Assembly (NCBI RefSeq): GCF_001368815.1
Contig: NZ_CTEI01000001.1
Coordinates: 372,001 to 436,000, forward strand
Direction: 5' to 3'
Length of the DNA: 64,000 nt
From: Paraliobacillus sp. PM-2
GTDB taxonomy: Bacteria; Bacillota; Bacilli; Bacillales; Amphibacillaceae
Below the pieces are notes generated by a model that worked only from the letters and a program-made list of their open reading frames with translations, searched no databases and had not been told where the DNA came from. Positions within the stretch are counted from its first letter, which is position 1, and every line of letters begins with the position of its first letter. The translations under genes were made by a program, and so were the position numbers. Positions 37,463 through 46,900 of this stretch are shown in pieces.

Positions 37463-38080
37463 GTGTATGTAATGAAGCAAAGTGGATGGGTAGAACTTAT
37501 CTGTGGTAGCATGTTTTCGGGAAAATCAGAGGAATTAATTCGCCGTGTTAGAAGAGCAACTTATGGCAATTTAACCGTTCGAGTCTTTAAGCCTGCAATA
37601 GATAATCGATATGGTGAAGAATCTGTCGTTTCGCATAATGGAAACTCCATTCTCGCTAGACCAGTAACATGTGCGAATGACATTATTGAACAAATGGATG
37701 ATACGATTGATGTAGTTGGAATAGATGAAATACAGTTTTTTGATGATGAAATTATAGAAATTGTTGATGAATTGGCCAATCATGGGCACCGTGTTATTGT
37801 AGCTGGCCTAGATACTGATTTTCGTGGAGAACCATTTGGACCAATGCCGCAATTAATGGCTTTAAGTGAGTCTATTTCTAAATTAAATGCTATCTGTCCA
37901 ATCTGTTCTTCTCCTGCAAGTCGAACACAACGCTTAATTGATGGGAAACCGGCATCTTATAACGATCCGATTATTTTGGTAGGTGCATCAGAATCTTATG
38001 AACCGAGGTGCCGTCATCACCATGAGGTTCCTAATAAACCAAGACCGACCATACGTAAAAACACAACTTCAAATCCATGA
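37463..38080 (+). CDS. tdk: Thymidine kinase Tdk
   Basis: A 205-residue type II thymidine kinase phosphorylating thymidine to dTMP in the salvage pathway. The P-loop is in [20 protein letters not shown], the Walker B/DEIQFF motif in [14 protein letters not shown], and the lasso domain zinc ligands are CPIC and CRHHH (Cys4/His-type site). GTG 37463 lies 9 bases after AAAGGAG; the in-frame ATG at 37472 is too far. The C-terminus [13 protein letters not shown] is a basic tail. Own terminator. Confidence 0.95.
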   Translation: MYVMKQSGWVELICGSMFSGKSEELIRRVRRATYGNLTVRVFKPAIDNRYGEESVVSHNGNSILARPVTCANDIIEQMDDTIDVVGIDEIQFFDDEIIEIVDELANHGHRVIVAGLDTDFRGEPFGPMPQLMALSESISKLNAICPICSSPASRTQRLIDGKPASYNDPIILVGASESYEPRCRHHHEVPNKPRPTIRKNTTSNP

Positions 38081-38120
38081 AAGTGAACAAACAAGCTAAG
38101 ATAAAAGAATAGGAAAGTTA

Positions 38121-38159
38121 AAAGCGAACTATAATTTATTAATCATTATAGTTCGCTTT
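38121..38159 (+). terminator. Terminator-like hairpin after tdk
   Basis: Perfect 15-bp stem: AAAGCGAACTATAAT (38121-38135) with ATTATAGTTCGCTTT (38145-38159), loop of 9 bases. Confidence 0.85.
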
Positions 38160-38327
38160 ATTAAAATCAATCATGCATAGCCATCATATTTTTGGGGAAA
38201 GTGAGTATAATTCCTATTTAAAAACATGATTTTGACGGACGATTTTTGCTATATTATAATAAAAAGTATTGTATAATAATAAAATGGACTGTACGCGTTA
38301 CGTGTAAAAGAAAAAGAGGTGAAGAAC

Positions 38328-39398
38328 GTGCTTGATAAACTACAATCACTAGAAGCCCGTTATGATAAATTAAATGAATTGTTAAGTGACCCTGAAGTAA
38401 TCAGCGATACAAAAAAATTAAGAGAGTACTCGAAAGAACAAGCAGACTTAACGGAAATCATTCAAGTGTATCGAGAATACAAAGATATATCTAATCAGCT
38501 AAATGATGCAAAACAGATGTTGGAAGATAAATTGGATGATGAGATGTATGAAATGGTTAAAATGGAAATTAACGAGTTAGAAGATCAAATCCCGGAATTA
38601 GAGGAAAAACTAAAAGTTCTCTTATTACCAAAAGATCCAAACGATGATAAAAACGTTATTATGGAAATTCGTGGGGCAGCAGGTGGAGATGAAGCAGCGC
38701 TATTTGCTGGCGATCTTTTTCGAATGTATGCTCGATTTGCTGAAGCCCAAGGTTGGAAACTCGATGTAATGGAATCCAACTCCACTGGGGTCGGTGGTTA
38801 TAAAGAAATTATTTTTATGATTAATGGTAAAGGTGCCTATTCAAAGTTAAAATATGAAAATGGTGCCCACCGTGTGCAACGTGTTCCTGAAACGGAATCT
38901 GGCGGGCGCATTCACACATCAACGGCTACCGTTGTTGCTTTGCCGGAAACAGAAGAGGTAGAAGTAGATATCCATGAAAAAGATATTCGCGTCGATACGT
39001 TTGCTTCAAGTGGACCTGGTGGACAGAGTGTAAACACAACAATGTCTGCTGTTCGTTTGACCCATGAACCAACTGGCGTTGTCGTATCGATGCAAGATGA
39101 AAAATCACAAATTAAAAATAAAGAAAAAGCGATGAAAATTTTGCGTGCTAGAATTTATGATAAATTCCAACAAGAAGCACAGGCGGAATATGACGAAACA
39201 AGAAAATCCGCTGTAGGATCAGGTGACCGTTCGGAACGAATTAGAACGTATAACTTTCCACAAAATCGTGTGACTGACCATCGTATAGGCCTAACCATTC
39301 AAAAATTAGATCAAATTTTAGAAGGGAAGCTAAACGAAGTCATTGATGCGCTTTTAATGGAAGAACAAACAAATAGAATGGAACAAATCGGTGAATAA
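38328..39398 (+). CDS. prfA: Peptide chain release factor 1
   Basis: A 356-residue class I release factor recognising UAA and UAG. The GGQ tripeptide that triggers peptidyl-tRNA hydrolysis is in [20 protein letters not shown], and the stop-codon recognition domain lies about residues 105-200. Start is GTG 38328 after AGAGGTGAAGAAC; the earlier in-frame GTG at 38319 overlaps the ribosome binding site. The length equals B. subtilis RF1. prmC, whose product methylates the GGQ glutamine, follows with essentially no gap. Confidence 0.96.
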   Translation: MLDKLQSLEARYDKLNELLSDPEVISDTKKLREYSKEQADLTEIIQVYREYKDISNQLNDAKQMLEDKLDDEMYEMVKMEINELEDQIPELEEKLKVLLLPKDPNDDKNVIMEIRGAAGGDEAALFAGDLFRMYARFAEAQGWKLDVMESNSTGVGGYKEIIFMINGKGAYSKLKYENGAHRVQRVPETESGGRIHTSTATVVALPETEEVEVDIHEKDIRVDTFASSGPGGQSVNTTMSAVRLTHEPTGVVVSMQDEKSQIKNKEKAMKILRARIYDKFQQEAQAEYDETRKSAVGSGDRSERIRTYNFPQNRVTDHRIGLTIQKLDQILEGKLNEVIDALLMEEQTNRMEQIGE

Positions 39399-39399
39399 T

Positions 39400-40254
39400 A
39401 TGACACAGCCTAACTTACAAGAAGTCCTTCGTCGGGCTTCTCTTTTTTTAGAACAAAATAATAGAGAACCGCGTATAGCAGAACTATTGCTAATGCATCA
39501 TTTACAACTGGATAAAACACAATTACTTATGCAACTACGCCAATCAATAGCAGAACCAGTGTATCAAGCATATCAACGTGATATGGTTAAGCATGTTGAA
39601 ACAGGTGTACCTATTCAACATCTTATTGGATATGAATCTTTTTATGGTCGAAAATTCAATGTAAATAAAGATGTACTTATCCCAAGACCGGAAACGGAAG
39701 AACTTGTATTAGGCACACTTGAGAAAGTGAAGCAACTGAAACGACCCCTTCGAGTAGTGGATGTTGGTACAGGTAGTGGGATTATTGCGATTACATTAAA
39801 GCTAGAAGACCCAACCTTAGATGTACATGCACTAGATATCTCTGAAGCAGCATTAACAGTAGCGCAAGCAAATGCAAAGCAGCATCATGCAAACGTATCA
39901 TTTGCGCAAAGTGACTTTCTACAATCTTGGATTAATCAAGGGAATAAGGCAGATGTGATTATCTCCAACCCTCCTTATATTCCTTGGAAAGATAGTGACA
40001 CATTATCTGATACAGTGAAAAATTTTGATCCCTCATTAGCATTGTTTGCAGACGATAATGGCTTGTACGCTTATCAACAACTTATTGAACAAGCAGAACA
40101 AGTGTTATCCACATGTGGATTACTTGCCTTTGAAATAGGTTATCAACAAGGGGAAGAAGTAAAAGCACGTATTCAAGCAAAATTTCCTAATAGTGATGTA
40201 GAAATAAGAAAAGACATAAACGGAAAAGACAGAATGGTATTTGCAACATTGTAG
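39400..40254 (+). CDS. prmC: Release factor glutamine methyltransferase PrmC
   Basis: A 284-residue SAM-dependent N5-glutamine methyltransferase acting on the GGQ glutamine of RF1/RF2. The SAM site is in RVVDVGTGSGIIAITLKL and the catalytic NPPY in VIISNPPYIPWKDSD. The N-terminal helical domain (residues 1-85) binds the release factor (LIGYESFYGRKFNVNKDVLIPRPETEELV). ATG 39400 lies one base after the prfA stop; GGTGA inside prfA is the likely ribosome binding site. A perfect DnaA box (TTATCCACA) occurs inside the gene at 40105-40113. Confidence 0.95.
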   Translation: MTQPNLQEVLRRASLFLEQNNREPRIAELLLMHHLQLDKTQLLMQLRQSIAEPVYQAYQRDMVKHVETGVPIQHLIGYESFYGRKFNVNKDVLIPRPETEELVLGTLEKVKQLKRPLRVVDVGTGSGIIAITLKLEDPTLDVHALDISEAALTVAQANAKQHHANVSFAQSDFLQSWINQGNKADVIISNPPYIPWKDSDTLSDTVKNFDPSLALFADDNGLYAYQQLIEQAEQVLSTCGLLAFEIGYQQGEEVKARIQAKFPNSDVEIRKDINGKDRMVFATL

Positions 40255-40416
40255 AACCGAATAATCAACTATTAATGTAAACGACCGAAATAGCGCACAT
40301 ATAATTAGAACGATTGATGTATTCAAGTAAATTGAAAAAATAGTAGTTTCCTAGTTTAAAAGTTAATAAGCACGCCCATACTGTTTGTATAGCAAACAAT
40401 GGGGAGCGATATAAAG

Positions 40417-41055
40417 ATGAAGAAACATATAGTTATTGTAATTATTTCATTTATAGGTTTATTTATTTTAGTCAATCAGTTGTGGATAAATCAAGAGGCC
40501 GCCGCAAGTGATTACCAAGTGATTCCGGATGAAGCCATACGTTTACGCATTTTAGCAAATAGTGATCAAGAAAAAGATCAATCGATAAAACGAGTAGTAA
40601 GGGATGAGGTTAATCAAGAAATAACAAAGTGGGTAGAAGAACTAGATTCTATTGAAGTTGCTAGAAAAGTAATTCAAGAACGTTTACCTGCCATCGAGAA
40701 AATTGTTGAACGAACATTAAAGCAAGAAAATATAGCAACGGATTATCAAGTCAATTATGGTAAAGAAGTAAACTTTCCTTCAAAAGTTTATGGGAAATAT
40801 GTTTACCCTGCAGGAGAGTATGAAGCGATCCTCATTACACTAGGGGAAGGAAAAGGTGCAAATTGGTGGTGCGTGTTATTTCCGCCATTATGTTTTCTTG
40901 ATTTTTCTAATGGGACAACGGTAGCTGCCGCAGAAGAACCTGAAGAATCCGAAGAACCTAAAGAACCTAAGGAATCCAGAGAAACAAAACCAATTCAAAC
41001 AGAGGAAGAAAAAGATGTAGAAGTGAGATTTTTTTTCTTAGAATGGTTTCGTTAA
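40417..41055 (+). CDS. spoIIR: Stage II sporulation protein R (SpoIIR)
   Basis: A 212-residue secreted signalling protein. Made in the forespore under sigma-F, SpoIIR is exported and activates the SpoIIGA protease in the mother cell, which processes pro-sigma-E. Visible: signal peptide or anchor at residues 5-25, then the conserved domain AIRLRILANSDQEKDQSIKRVVRDEVNQ, GKEVNFPSKVYGKYVYPAGEYEAILITLGEGKGANWWCVLFPPLCF. The C-terminal region holds an unusual Glu/Pro-rich stretch (EEPEESEEPKEPKESRETKP) before a short hydrophobic end. The frame opens at 40399, but GGGGAG with ATG 40417 sets the start. The gene is placed after prmC as in B. subtilis. Confidence 0.93.
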   Translation: MKKHIVIVIISFIGLFILVNQLWINQEAAASDYQVIPDEAIRLRILANSDQEKDQSIKRVVRDEVNQEITKWVEELDSIEVARKVIQERLPAIEKIVERTLKQENIATDYQVNYGKEVNFPSKVYGKYVYPAGEYEAILITLGEGKGANWWCVLFPPLCFLDFSNGTTVAAAEEPEESEEPKEPKESRETKPIQTEEEKDVEVRFFFLEWFR

Positions 41056-41122
41056 GGTATAATGAAACAAATCTATCATAGAAATAGTAGAAAGCTAGAT
41101 TTTCTATGAGGAGATGATTACA

Positions 41123-41536
41123 ATGGAATGTATAAAGGCAAGTGAACTGACAAGAGATGTTTGGGAAGAATTTTTTTATCATCAATTACCTGCAAATCTT
41201 ACAGAAGAAGATATTCATGCTTATGGCTATTTTATAAAAGAAGATGTGATGCATGCTTTCTTTATGCTAGTACCTGTGAAAGATAATGGTGTGCAATTAA
41301 AGCATTTATATATGAAAGAAAAATTAGCACCGATGTATATTCTTGCCATAATAGAAGTGTGTATTCAATTAGTAAAAACAAAGCAATTAAAGTACATGTT
41401 TATCTATAGTGAACAGGATGCATTAAATCAATTACTAAAACAATTACATTTTGAACCAGTCACATCACCACCAGATAATCAACAAAAGCCAGGTAAGTGG
41501 TGGGGAATAGTAGTAGATAACGCGGAAGTTTATTAA
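41123..41536 (+). CDS. Hypothetical protein in the YwlB position, possibly GNAT-like
   Basis: A 137-residue soluble protein I do not firmly recognise. It lies between spoIIR and ywlC, where B. subtilis has ywlB, annotated as an acetyltransferase. The order of strands and helices and the closing ALNQLLKQLHFEPV (like the GNAT GFxxv end) hint at a degenerate GNAT fold, but no acetyl-CoA loop (Q/R-x-x-G-x-G/A) is visible. GAGGAG at 41108-41113 fits ATG 41123; the in-frame ATG 41114 abuts the site. The DnaA-box cluster starts 5 bases after its stop. Confidence 0.5.
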   Translation: MECIKASELTRDVWEEFFYHQLPANLTEEDIHAYGYFIKEDVMHAFFMLVPVKDNGVQLKHLYMKEKLAPMYILAIIEVCIQLVKTKQLKYMFIYSEQDALNQLLKQLHFEPVTSPPDNQQKPGKWWGIVVDNAEVY

Positions 41537-41540
41537 CAGT

Positions 41541-41708
41541 TGTGGATAACCATTGTTGATAACTTGTTAATAATGCACTATAGTTAATAAAAATTATATG
41601 ATTAAAGTGAAAACGTAAACAGTTTACGGTGATTGGCAAATGTAAGTTGTTCACATCTGGATAACGTGTGGATAAGTTGTGATGTATTTGTTGATAACTT
41701 GTTAATAA
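41541..41708. promoter_or_regulatory. DnaA-box cluster upstream of ywlC
   Basis: The 168-base span holds two perfect DnaA boxes, TGTGGATAA at 41541-41549 and 41667-41675 (TTATCCACA on the other strand). One-mismatch boxes are at 41554-41562, 41656-41664 and 41689-41697, and two-mismatch boxes at 41565-41573 and 41700-41708. All of these have the same orientation, and several are exactly 11 bases apart. An exact 21-base direct repeat (41553-41573 and 41688-41708) contains two boxes. The ywlC upstream region is one of the known DnaA-bound clusters in B. subtilis, so this is probably its counterpart. Confidence 0.85.
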
Positions 41709-41723
41709 CAGAAAGGGATTCTT

Positions 41724-42761
41724 ATGGAAAGACAGACAAAATATTGGACAATCAGAGAATTGGATCAAAAAGGACAACAATCAATTAAAGAAGCTGCAGC
41801 TTTACTAAAAAAACAAGAATTAGTTGCTTTTCCAACAGAGACAGTATATGGATTAGGTGCTGATGCGACGAAGGAAACAGCTGTTTCAAAAATTTTTAAA
41901 GCAAAAGGACGTCCTTCAGACAATCCGTTGATTGTTCATCTAGCAGATATAGAACAAGTACCGCATTATGTGAAACGTGTGACCCCAATTGCGGAAAAAC
42001 TAATCAATACGTTTATGCCGGGGCCAATCACTGTCATTCTACCTAGTAATGAAAAAATTGCTACTAACGTTACTGCGGGCTTAGATACCCTCGGGTTACG
42101 TATTCCGGATCACCCCATTGCTAGAGCCTTATTAAGAGAAGCTGGACTTCCAATTGCAGCACCAAGTGCCAATACGTCTGGTAAACCTAGCCCAACTACT
42201 GCGATCCATGTCTTTCATGATTTAAATGGAAAGATAGCTGGGATTGTTGACAGTGCTTCTACAAACGTTGGAGTGGAATCGACTGTTGTTGATTGTACAG
42301 GAGATGTGCCCATCATATTACGACCTGGTGGGATCACGAGGGAGCAAATAGAAGAAGCTACTGGTGTAGTAACTGTTGATCCAACAAATGATCAGCAAAC
42401 AGATAAGCCAAAAGCCCCTGGTATGAAATACAATCACTATGAACCAGAAATGCCACTCTGGTTAGTTGATGGTACAAGTGCGTTTTTTCAAAAAGAAATT
42501 GACCGTCTAACAAAGCAAGGATTAAGGGTTGGAGTAATGGCAAGTGAGGAGTTAATTGGCAAATTACACGTTTCCAATAGTAGAATTTGTGGTTCGAAGT
42601 CAGATTTAACTACAATAGCTGTCCACTTATATGATACGCTTCGATCATTCCAAGCAAAGGATACCGATGTTATTTTAGGAGAAGTGTTTCCAAAACAAGG
42701 CATTGGTCAAGCAATTATGAATCGTTTAGAAAAAGCAGCATCAGAAATCATAAGACAATGA
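41724..42761 (+). CDS. ywlC: L-threonylcarbamoyladenylate synthase (Sua5/YwlC)
   Basis: A 345-residue enzyme making threonylcarbamoyl-AMP from threonine, bicarbonate and ATP, the first step of t6A tRNA modification at position 37. The YrdC core is residues 15-205 (VAFPTETVYGLGADA, KGRPSDNPLIVHL, GLDTLGLRIPDHPIAR, APSANTSGKPSPTTA). The C-terminal Sua5 domain follows from about 230 (KAPGMKYNHYEPEMPLWLVDG). The start ATG 41724 lies 15 bases after the DnaA-box cluster, so DnaA binding could influence its transcription. Terminator downstream. Confidence 0.95.
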   Translation: MERQTKYWTIRELDQKGQQSIKEAAALLKKQELVAFPTETVYGLGADATKETAVSKIFKAKGRPSDNPLIVHLADIEQVPHYVKRVTPIAEKLINTFMPGPITVILPSNEKIATNVTAGLDTLGLRIPDHPIARALLREAGLPIAAPSANTSGKPSPTTAIHVFHDLNGKIAGIVDSASTNVGVESTVVDCTGDVPIILRPGGITREQIEEATGVVTVDPTNDQQTDKPKAPGMKYNHYEPEMPLWLVDGTSAFFQKEIDRLTKQGLRVGVMASEELIGKLHVSNSRICGSKSDLTTIAVHLYDTLRSFQAKDTDVILGEVFPKQGIGQAIMNRLEKAASEIIRQ

Positions 42762-42772
42762 TAAACAAACGG

Positions 42773-42806
42773 ATCAAACGTTATACTTTTATGACGTTTG
42801 ATTTTT
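42773..42806 (+). terminator. Terminator of ywlC
   Basis: ATCAAACGT (42773-42781) pairs with ACGTTTGAT (42793-42801), then TTTTG. Confidence 0.8.
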
Positions 42807-42937
42807 GTATTTTCTTGAGCGTGTCCTCCATTCAGGTAGAAAACAACTTTCTTTTGGGATAATTTACTTTCTCGGCATATCTGGCAAGCCCTTCACATAT
42901 AGTAGACTAGCATGTCCTATAAATGGAGGGAATAGCT

Positions 42938-43486
42938 ATGATTGAACTAAATGGCACCATTTCATTACTTATTATGGCCATTGCACTTGGTATGGATGCA
43001 TTCTCAGTAGGTTTAGGAATGGGGCTACAGTTACTACGGTTAAAACGTATATTCTTTATAGGTGTCACGGTAGGTATCTTTCATATTATCATGCCATTTA
43101 TAGGGATGATTGTCGGACGATTAATTTCAACTCAATTAGAGGGTGCAGCAATACTTTGTGCTGGCTTGTTACTTTTTGGGCTAGGCATACATATGATGCT
43201 ACAAACTTTTCAAGAAGAAAGAAAGCAGCCAATGAAACCAATTGGTATCGGCTTATTTCTGTTTTCGTTCAGTGTAAGTATGGATAGTTTTTCTGTAGGG
43301 CTAAGCCTAGGCATGTCTGGTGTAAAAATCCTATTAAGCCTTATATTATTTGGTATAATGAGTATGATTTTAACATGGAGTGGCTTGCTTTTAGGAAGGA
43401 AAGCACGTGGGTTATTAGGTGTGTATAGTGAACTACTTGGTGGCACGATTTTATGTGGATTTGGCCTTCACTTTATTTTTGGTTAA
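42938..43486 (+). CDS. mntP: Manganese efflux pump MntP (YwlD)
   Basis: A 182-residue membrane protein with six helices in two related halves. Each half has a conserved Asp-containing motif: LLIMAIALGMDAFSVGLGMG in the first and FSFSVSMDSFSVGLSLGMSG in the second. These mark MntP, which exports Mn(II) and prevents manganese toxicity. GGAGGG before ATG 42938 sets the start; the ATG at 42923 precedes the site. I found no convincing yybP-ykoY riboswitch in the 130 bases upstream. A terminator-like hairpin lies at 43617-43647. Confidence 0.9.
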   Translation: MIELNGTISLLIMAIALGMDAFSVGLGMGLQLLRLKRIFFIGVTVGIFHIIMPFIGMIVGRLISTQLEGAAILCAGLLLFGLGIHMMLQTFQEERKQPMKPIGIGLFLFSFSVSMDSFSVGLSLGMSGVKILLSLILFGIMSMILTWSGLLLGRKARGLLGVYSELLGGTILCGFGLHFIFG

Positions 43487-43915
43487 GTAGGTATAATAAG
43501 TGTACATAGATAACCTACTAATTACGTATAATAGATTAAGAGGAATAGTTTTCCTGTTTAACCTAAAAAATGAACAGGATATATTGTAAAAAGAATAGAA
43601 ATGTATAATAATAGATATAGGCTAAATCATTTAGTCTATTTTTTATAGGTCAAATACGTAGAAAAGGAGGAATCTTGATAAGAAAAGTCTATTTTTAAAC
43701 TAAATTGTCATGTAATTCAGAAAAAAACGCTTATAGTATTAAGCTGTTATGGACAAGGAAAGTTTGTATGTCGTAGTTCAACATGTTTTAAAAGTTGCTA
43801 ATGAAGAGGATGCTTTATTTATGTGCACATATTAAATGCAGTTGCTTGTTCAGTAGAGAACATGCAGCAGATCATTCACCTGTTTAATTATGAATGATTA
43901 AAGGGAGGAAACGCG
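43487..43915. other. Intergenic region between mntP and the GH20 gene (429 bases)
   Basis: Contains TCCTGTT/AACAGGA arms (43552-43558 and 43573-43579), a terminator-like hairpin at 43617-43647 (ATAG.CTAAAT with ATTTAG.CTAT and TTTTTT), a ribosome-binding-site-like AAAAGGAGG near 43662-43670 leading only to a 7-codon frame, a 28-codon frame from ATG 43749, and an ATCATTCA/TGAATGAT inverted repeat (43871-43898) just before the GH20 ribosome binding site. The scraps suggest decayed sequence. A promoter is not clear. Confidence 0.4.
43617..43647 (+). terminator. Terminator-like hairpin downstream of mntP
   Basis: ATAG-G-CTAAAT (43617-43627) pairs with ATTTAG-T-CTAT (43629-43639) around one loop base in the drawn form (the tip must open in practice), followed by TTTTTTA. 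Confidence 0.6.
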
Positions 43916-46900
43916 TTGAAGAATTATATTAAAAAAATAGCAATCTGTTTTATTGCAGTAATGGTGTTCATGCCGTCACTATTGACAAATTTTGCGGTGC
44001 CTATCCATGCAGTAGGGGATGAACCTATTTTCACGGCTTCTGGTTCAGAAATGGGGTCAACAGGTCCTGAGAAAGCATTTGATGGGCTTTATAACCGATA
44101 TGACAATCCTGATTCTAGATGGAGTAGTGAAGCATCATTAGCTTCAGAAGAGAATCCAAAATGGTTACAGGTTGAATACCCTGAACAAAAGACCTTTGAA
44201 GGGTTCAAGATACATTGGGAAAGAATAAATGTAAACGCTTATCGCATTGAAGTATCAACAGATGGCGATAACTTTGAAACAGTCTATGATTCAACAACGA
44301 ATAAAAAGCAATGGATTGAAACAGTGAAATTAGACGAAGCCGTTACTGCTAAAGTTGTTCGTTTAGTTATTACTGATTTTGATGAAACTGCTCCTAATAT
44401 TGACAAAAGTGTTACTTGGCCAACTGTATCTGTGTATGAATTCGAAGTATTAGAGAATTTAGATACGGTAGTAGTTGGAACAGACAATGTAGCAGTTGGA
44501 AAAGAGGCTACTGCTTCAAATGAAGAAGCTGGTACAGATTTTGTGGCTAGTAATACAATTGATGGCGATCTAACAACACGCTGGTCTACCGATAAAAGTG
44601 AAGACATTACCCCAAGAACGCTCACCATTGATCTACAGCATTTGACCCAATTACAATCTGTTATTATTAATTGGGAAAGAGAAAACCCAAACATTATTGC
44701 TTTTGATTTAAGTTATTCGGAGGACAACGAACAATACTTCCCCATTTATGAACAAACAGAGAAATCTGGTATACAACGTCAAATAGTGAATTTGCAAAAT
44801 AGTATAAATGCCAGATATATTAAACTACATGTGACAGAATATGATGGTGGTAGTAGTAACTGGCCAAATGTTGGCGTGAATGAAGTGGAAGCCTTTTCTA
44901 CACCTGTAGAGGAGTCACCAGATGAAATTACTTCATTAAATCAAATTACAACGCTTTCAGTCAATGAAGAAACAGGTGCATTAGATATTCCACAAGCATC
45001 GAATGGTACTATTTCGGTTGTTGGAAGCAATGCACAACCAGTTATTGATCTGAATGGTAACGTTTTCGAACCTTTGACTGATAAAGATGTGAAAGTAACA
45101 TTAGAATTAACAAAATCAGAAAGTACAGAAACAAAAGAATTTACCGTTTCTGTTAAAGGTAAATATGACAATGAAGGAACAAATGAAAAACCAAAAGTAA
45201 TTCCAGCCCTGCAAGAATGGTATGGATTAGAGGGAATGACTACGGTCGATACCGATACTACATTAGTAGTAAAAGATGCTTCTTTCACTAAAGCTGCTGA
45301 AATTTTTAAGCAGGACCTAGTTGAAATGGAAGATCTGGATTTAACCATTGGTACAGCAGAGACCAATGCGATTATCTTCCAAAAAGATGAAGCTGGTGTT
45401 TATGGTGAAGAAGGCTATCACATGGAAGTGAAAGACGGGAATATCGTCATAACTGCTGAGGAGTACACAGGGGCATTTTATGCAACAAGAACATTACTAC
45501 AACAGTTGAAACTTAGTGAAACAAATGAACTTCCTAACGGTTTGATTCGTGACTATCCAAAATATAAAGTTCGTGGATTCATGTTAGATGTTGGGCGAAA
45601 GTTTACGGATTTAGAGTATATGTACCAATATATGAAAAACATGAGTTATTATAAAATGAACGATTTTCAAGTTCATTTAAATGACAATGAATTAGAAATG
45701 GATTTGTATGGTTCGATCGAGAACGCTATCGAGAACGCTTATGCAGGTTTCCGACTAGAATCAGATATTGTGGGTGAAAATGGCGTAGCCCTTACTTCAG
45801 AAGATGGTTATTATACAAAAGAAGAATTCTCACAATTTATAACAGATGCTGGAAATTACGGTGTAGATATTGTTCCAGAATTCGATACACCAGGGCATGC
45901 GTTATCTATGGTGAAAGTAAGACCAGAACTTCACTATAAAGGGGAAATCATTAATAATAAGCCACCTGAAGAAGCGGCAGCAATGCTAGATTTATCACAT
46001 CCAGACACGATGCCTTTTATTAAATCAATCTATAATGAATATTTAGATGGTTCAGATCCTGTGTTCCAAGATATGCCAATTCATATCGGAAGTGATGAAT
46101 ATTATGGGGAAGCAGAAGCATATCGTGCATATGCAGATGAGATGCTTAAATTCATTCGTGATGAGAAGAATCACACTGTACGATTATGGGGAAGCCTATC
46201 CAATAAAACGGGTAGTACACCGGTAACATCAAAGGATGTTCAAATGCAAGTATGGAACACGTGGTGGGCAAATCCGAATCAGATGCTTGAACAAGGCTAT
46301 GACATTATCAACATTGATGATGGCCAGATCTATATTGTACCAAGAGCGGGATACTATAACGATCGTTTGAATCCGGAACGTTTATACAATAACTATCAAC
46401 CAAATAAGTTTTCAAATGGGACAATTGTCAATGAATCAAGTCCTCAATTCTTAGGCGGTATGTTTGCTCTTTGGAATGATAAGATCGGCAAACTTGAGAA
46501 TGGTATTACTACTTATGACATGTTTGACCGCATATTTGAAGCTATCCCTGTTATGGCACAAAAGAATTGGGGAAGTAGTACAGAAGATATGCCTTATGCT
46601 TCATTTGCAGAATTAGCACAAAATACAAACCTAGCTCCTGAAACAAATCCGTTTTATGAGGTACCAACGGTAGAAGATACGGTACTTGATTATGATTTCT
46701 CACAAAGTACAGTAGACCAAAGTAAAAATGGGTATGATATCAAAGACACAGTCAATGCCGACGTGGTAGAAGGACAAGGGTTACAGCTACATGCTAATGA
46801 AAGTTATGTAACTACAGGACTAACCAATCTAGGCCCTAGCGCTGTAATGAATGTAACACTGACTTTGGATGACACAGATGGTACACAAATTTTAGCGGAA

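Noticed and set aside
40105-40122. Perfect DnaA box TTATCCACA followed by TGTGGATTA inside prmC
   Set aside because: A single palindromic pair within coding sequence, not clustered; the codons (Leu-Ser-Thr-Cys-Gly-Leu) explain it well enough. Not called as a regulatory site.
42807-42937. Manganese riboswitch before mntP
   Set aside because: I looked for the paired yybP-ykoY core and saw no convincing match or terminator/antiterminator pair.
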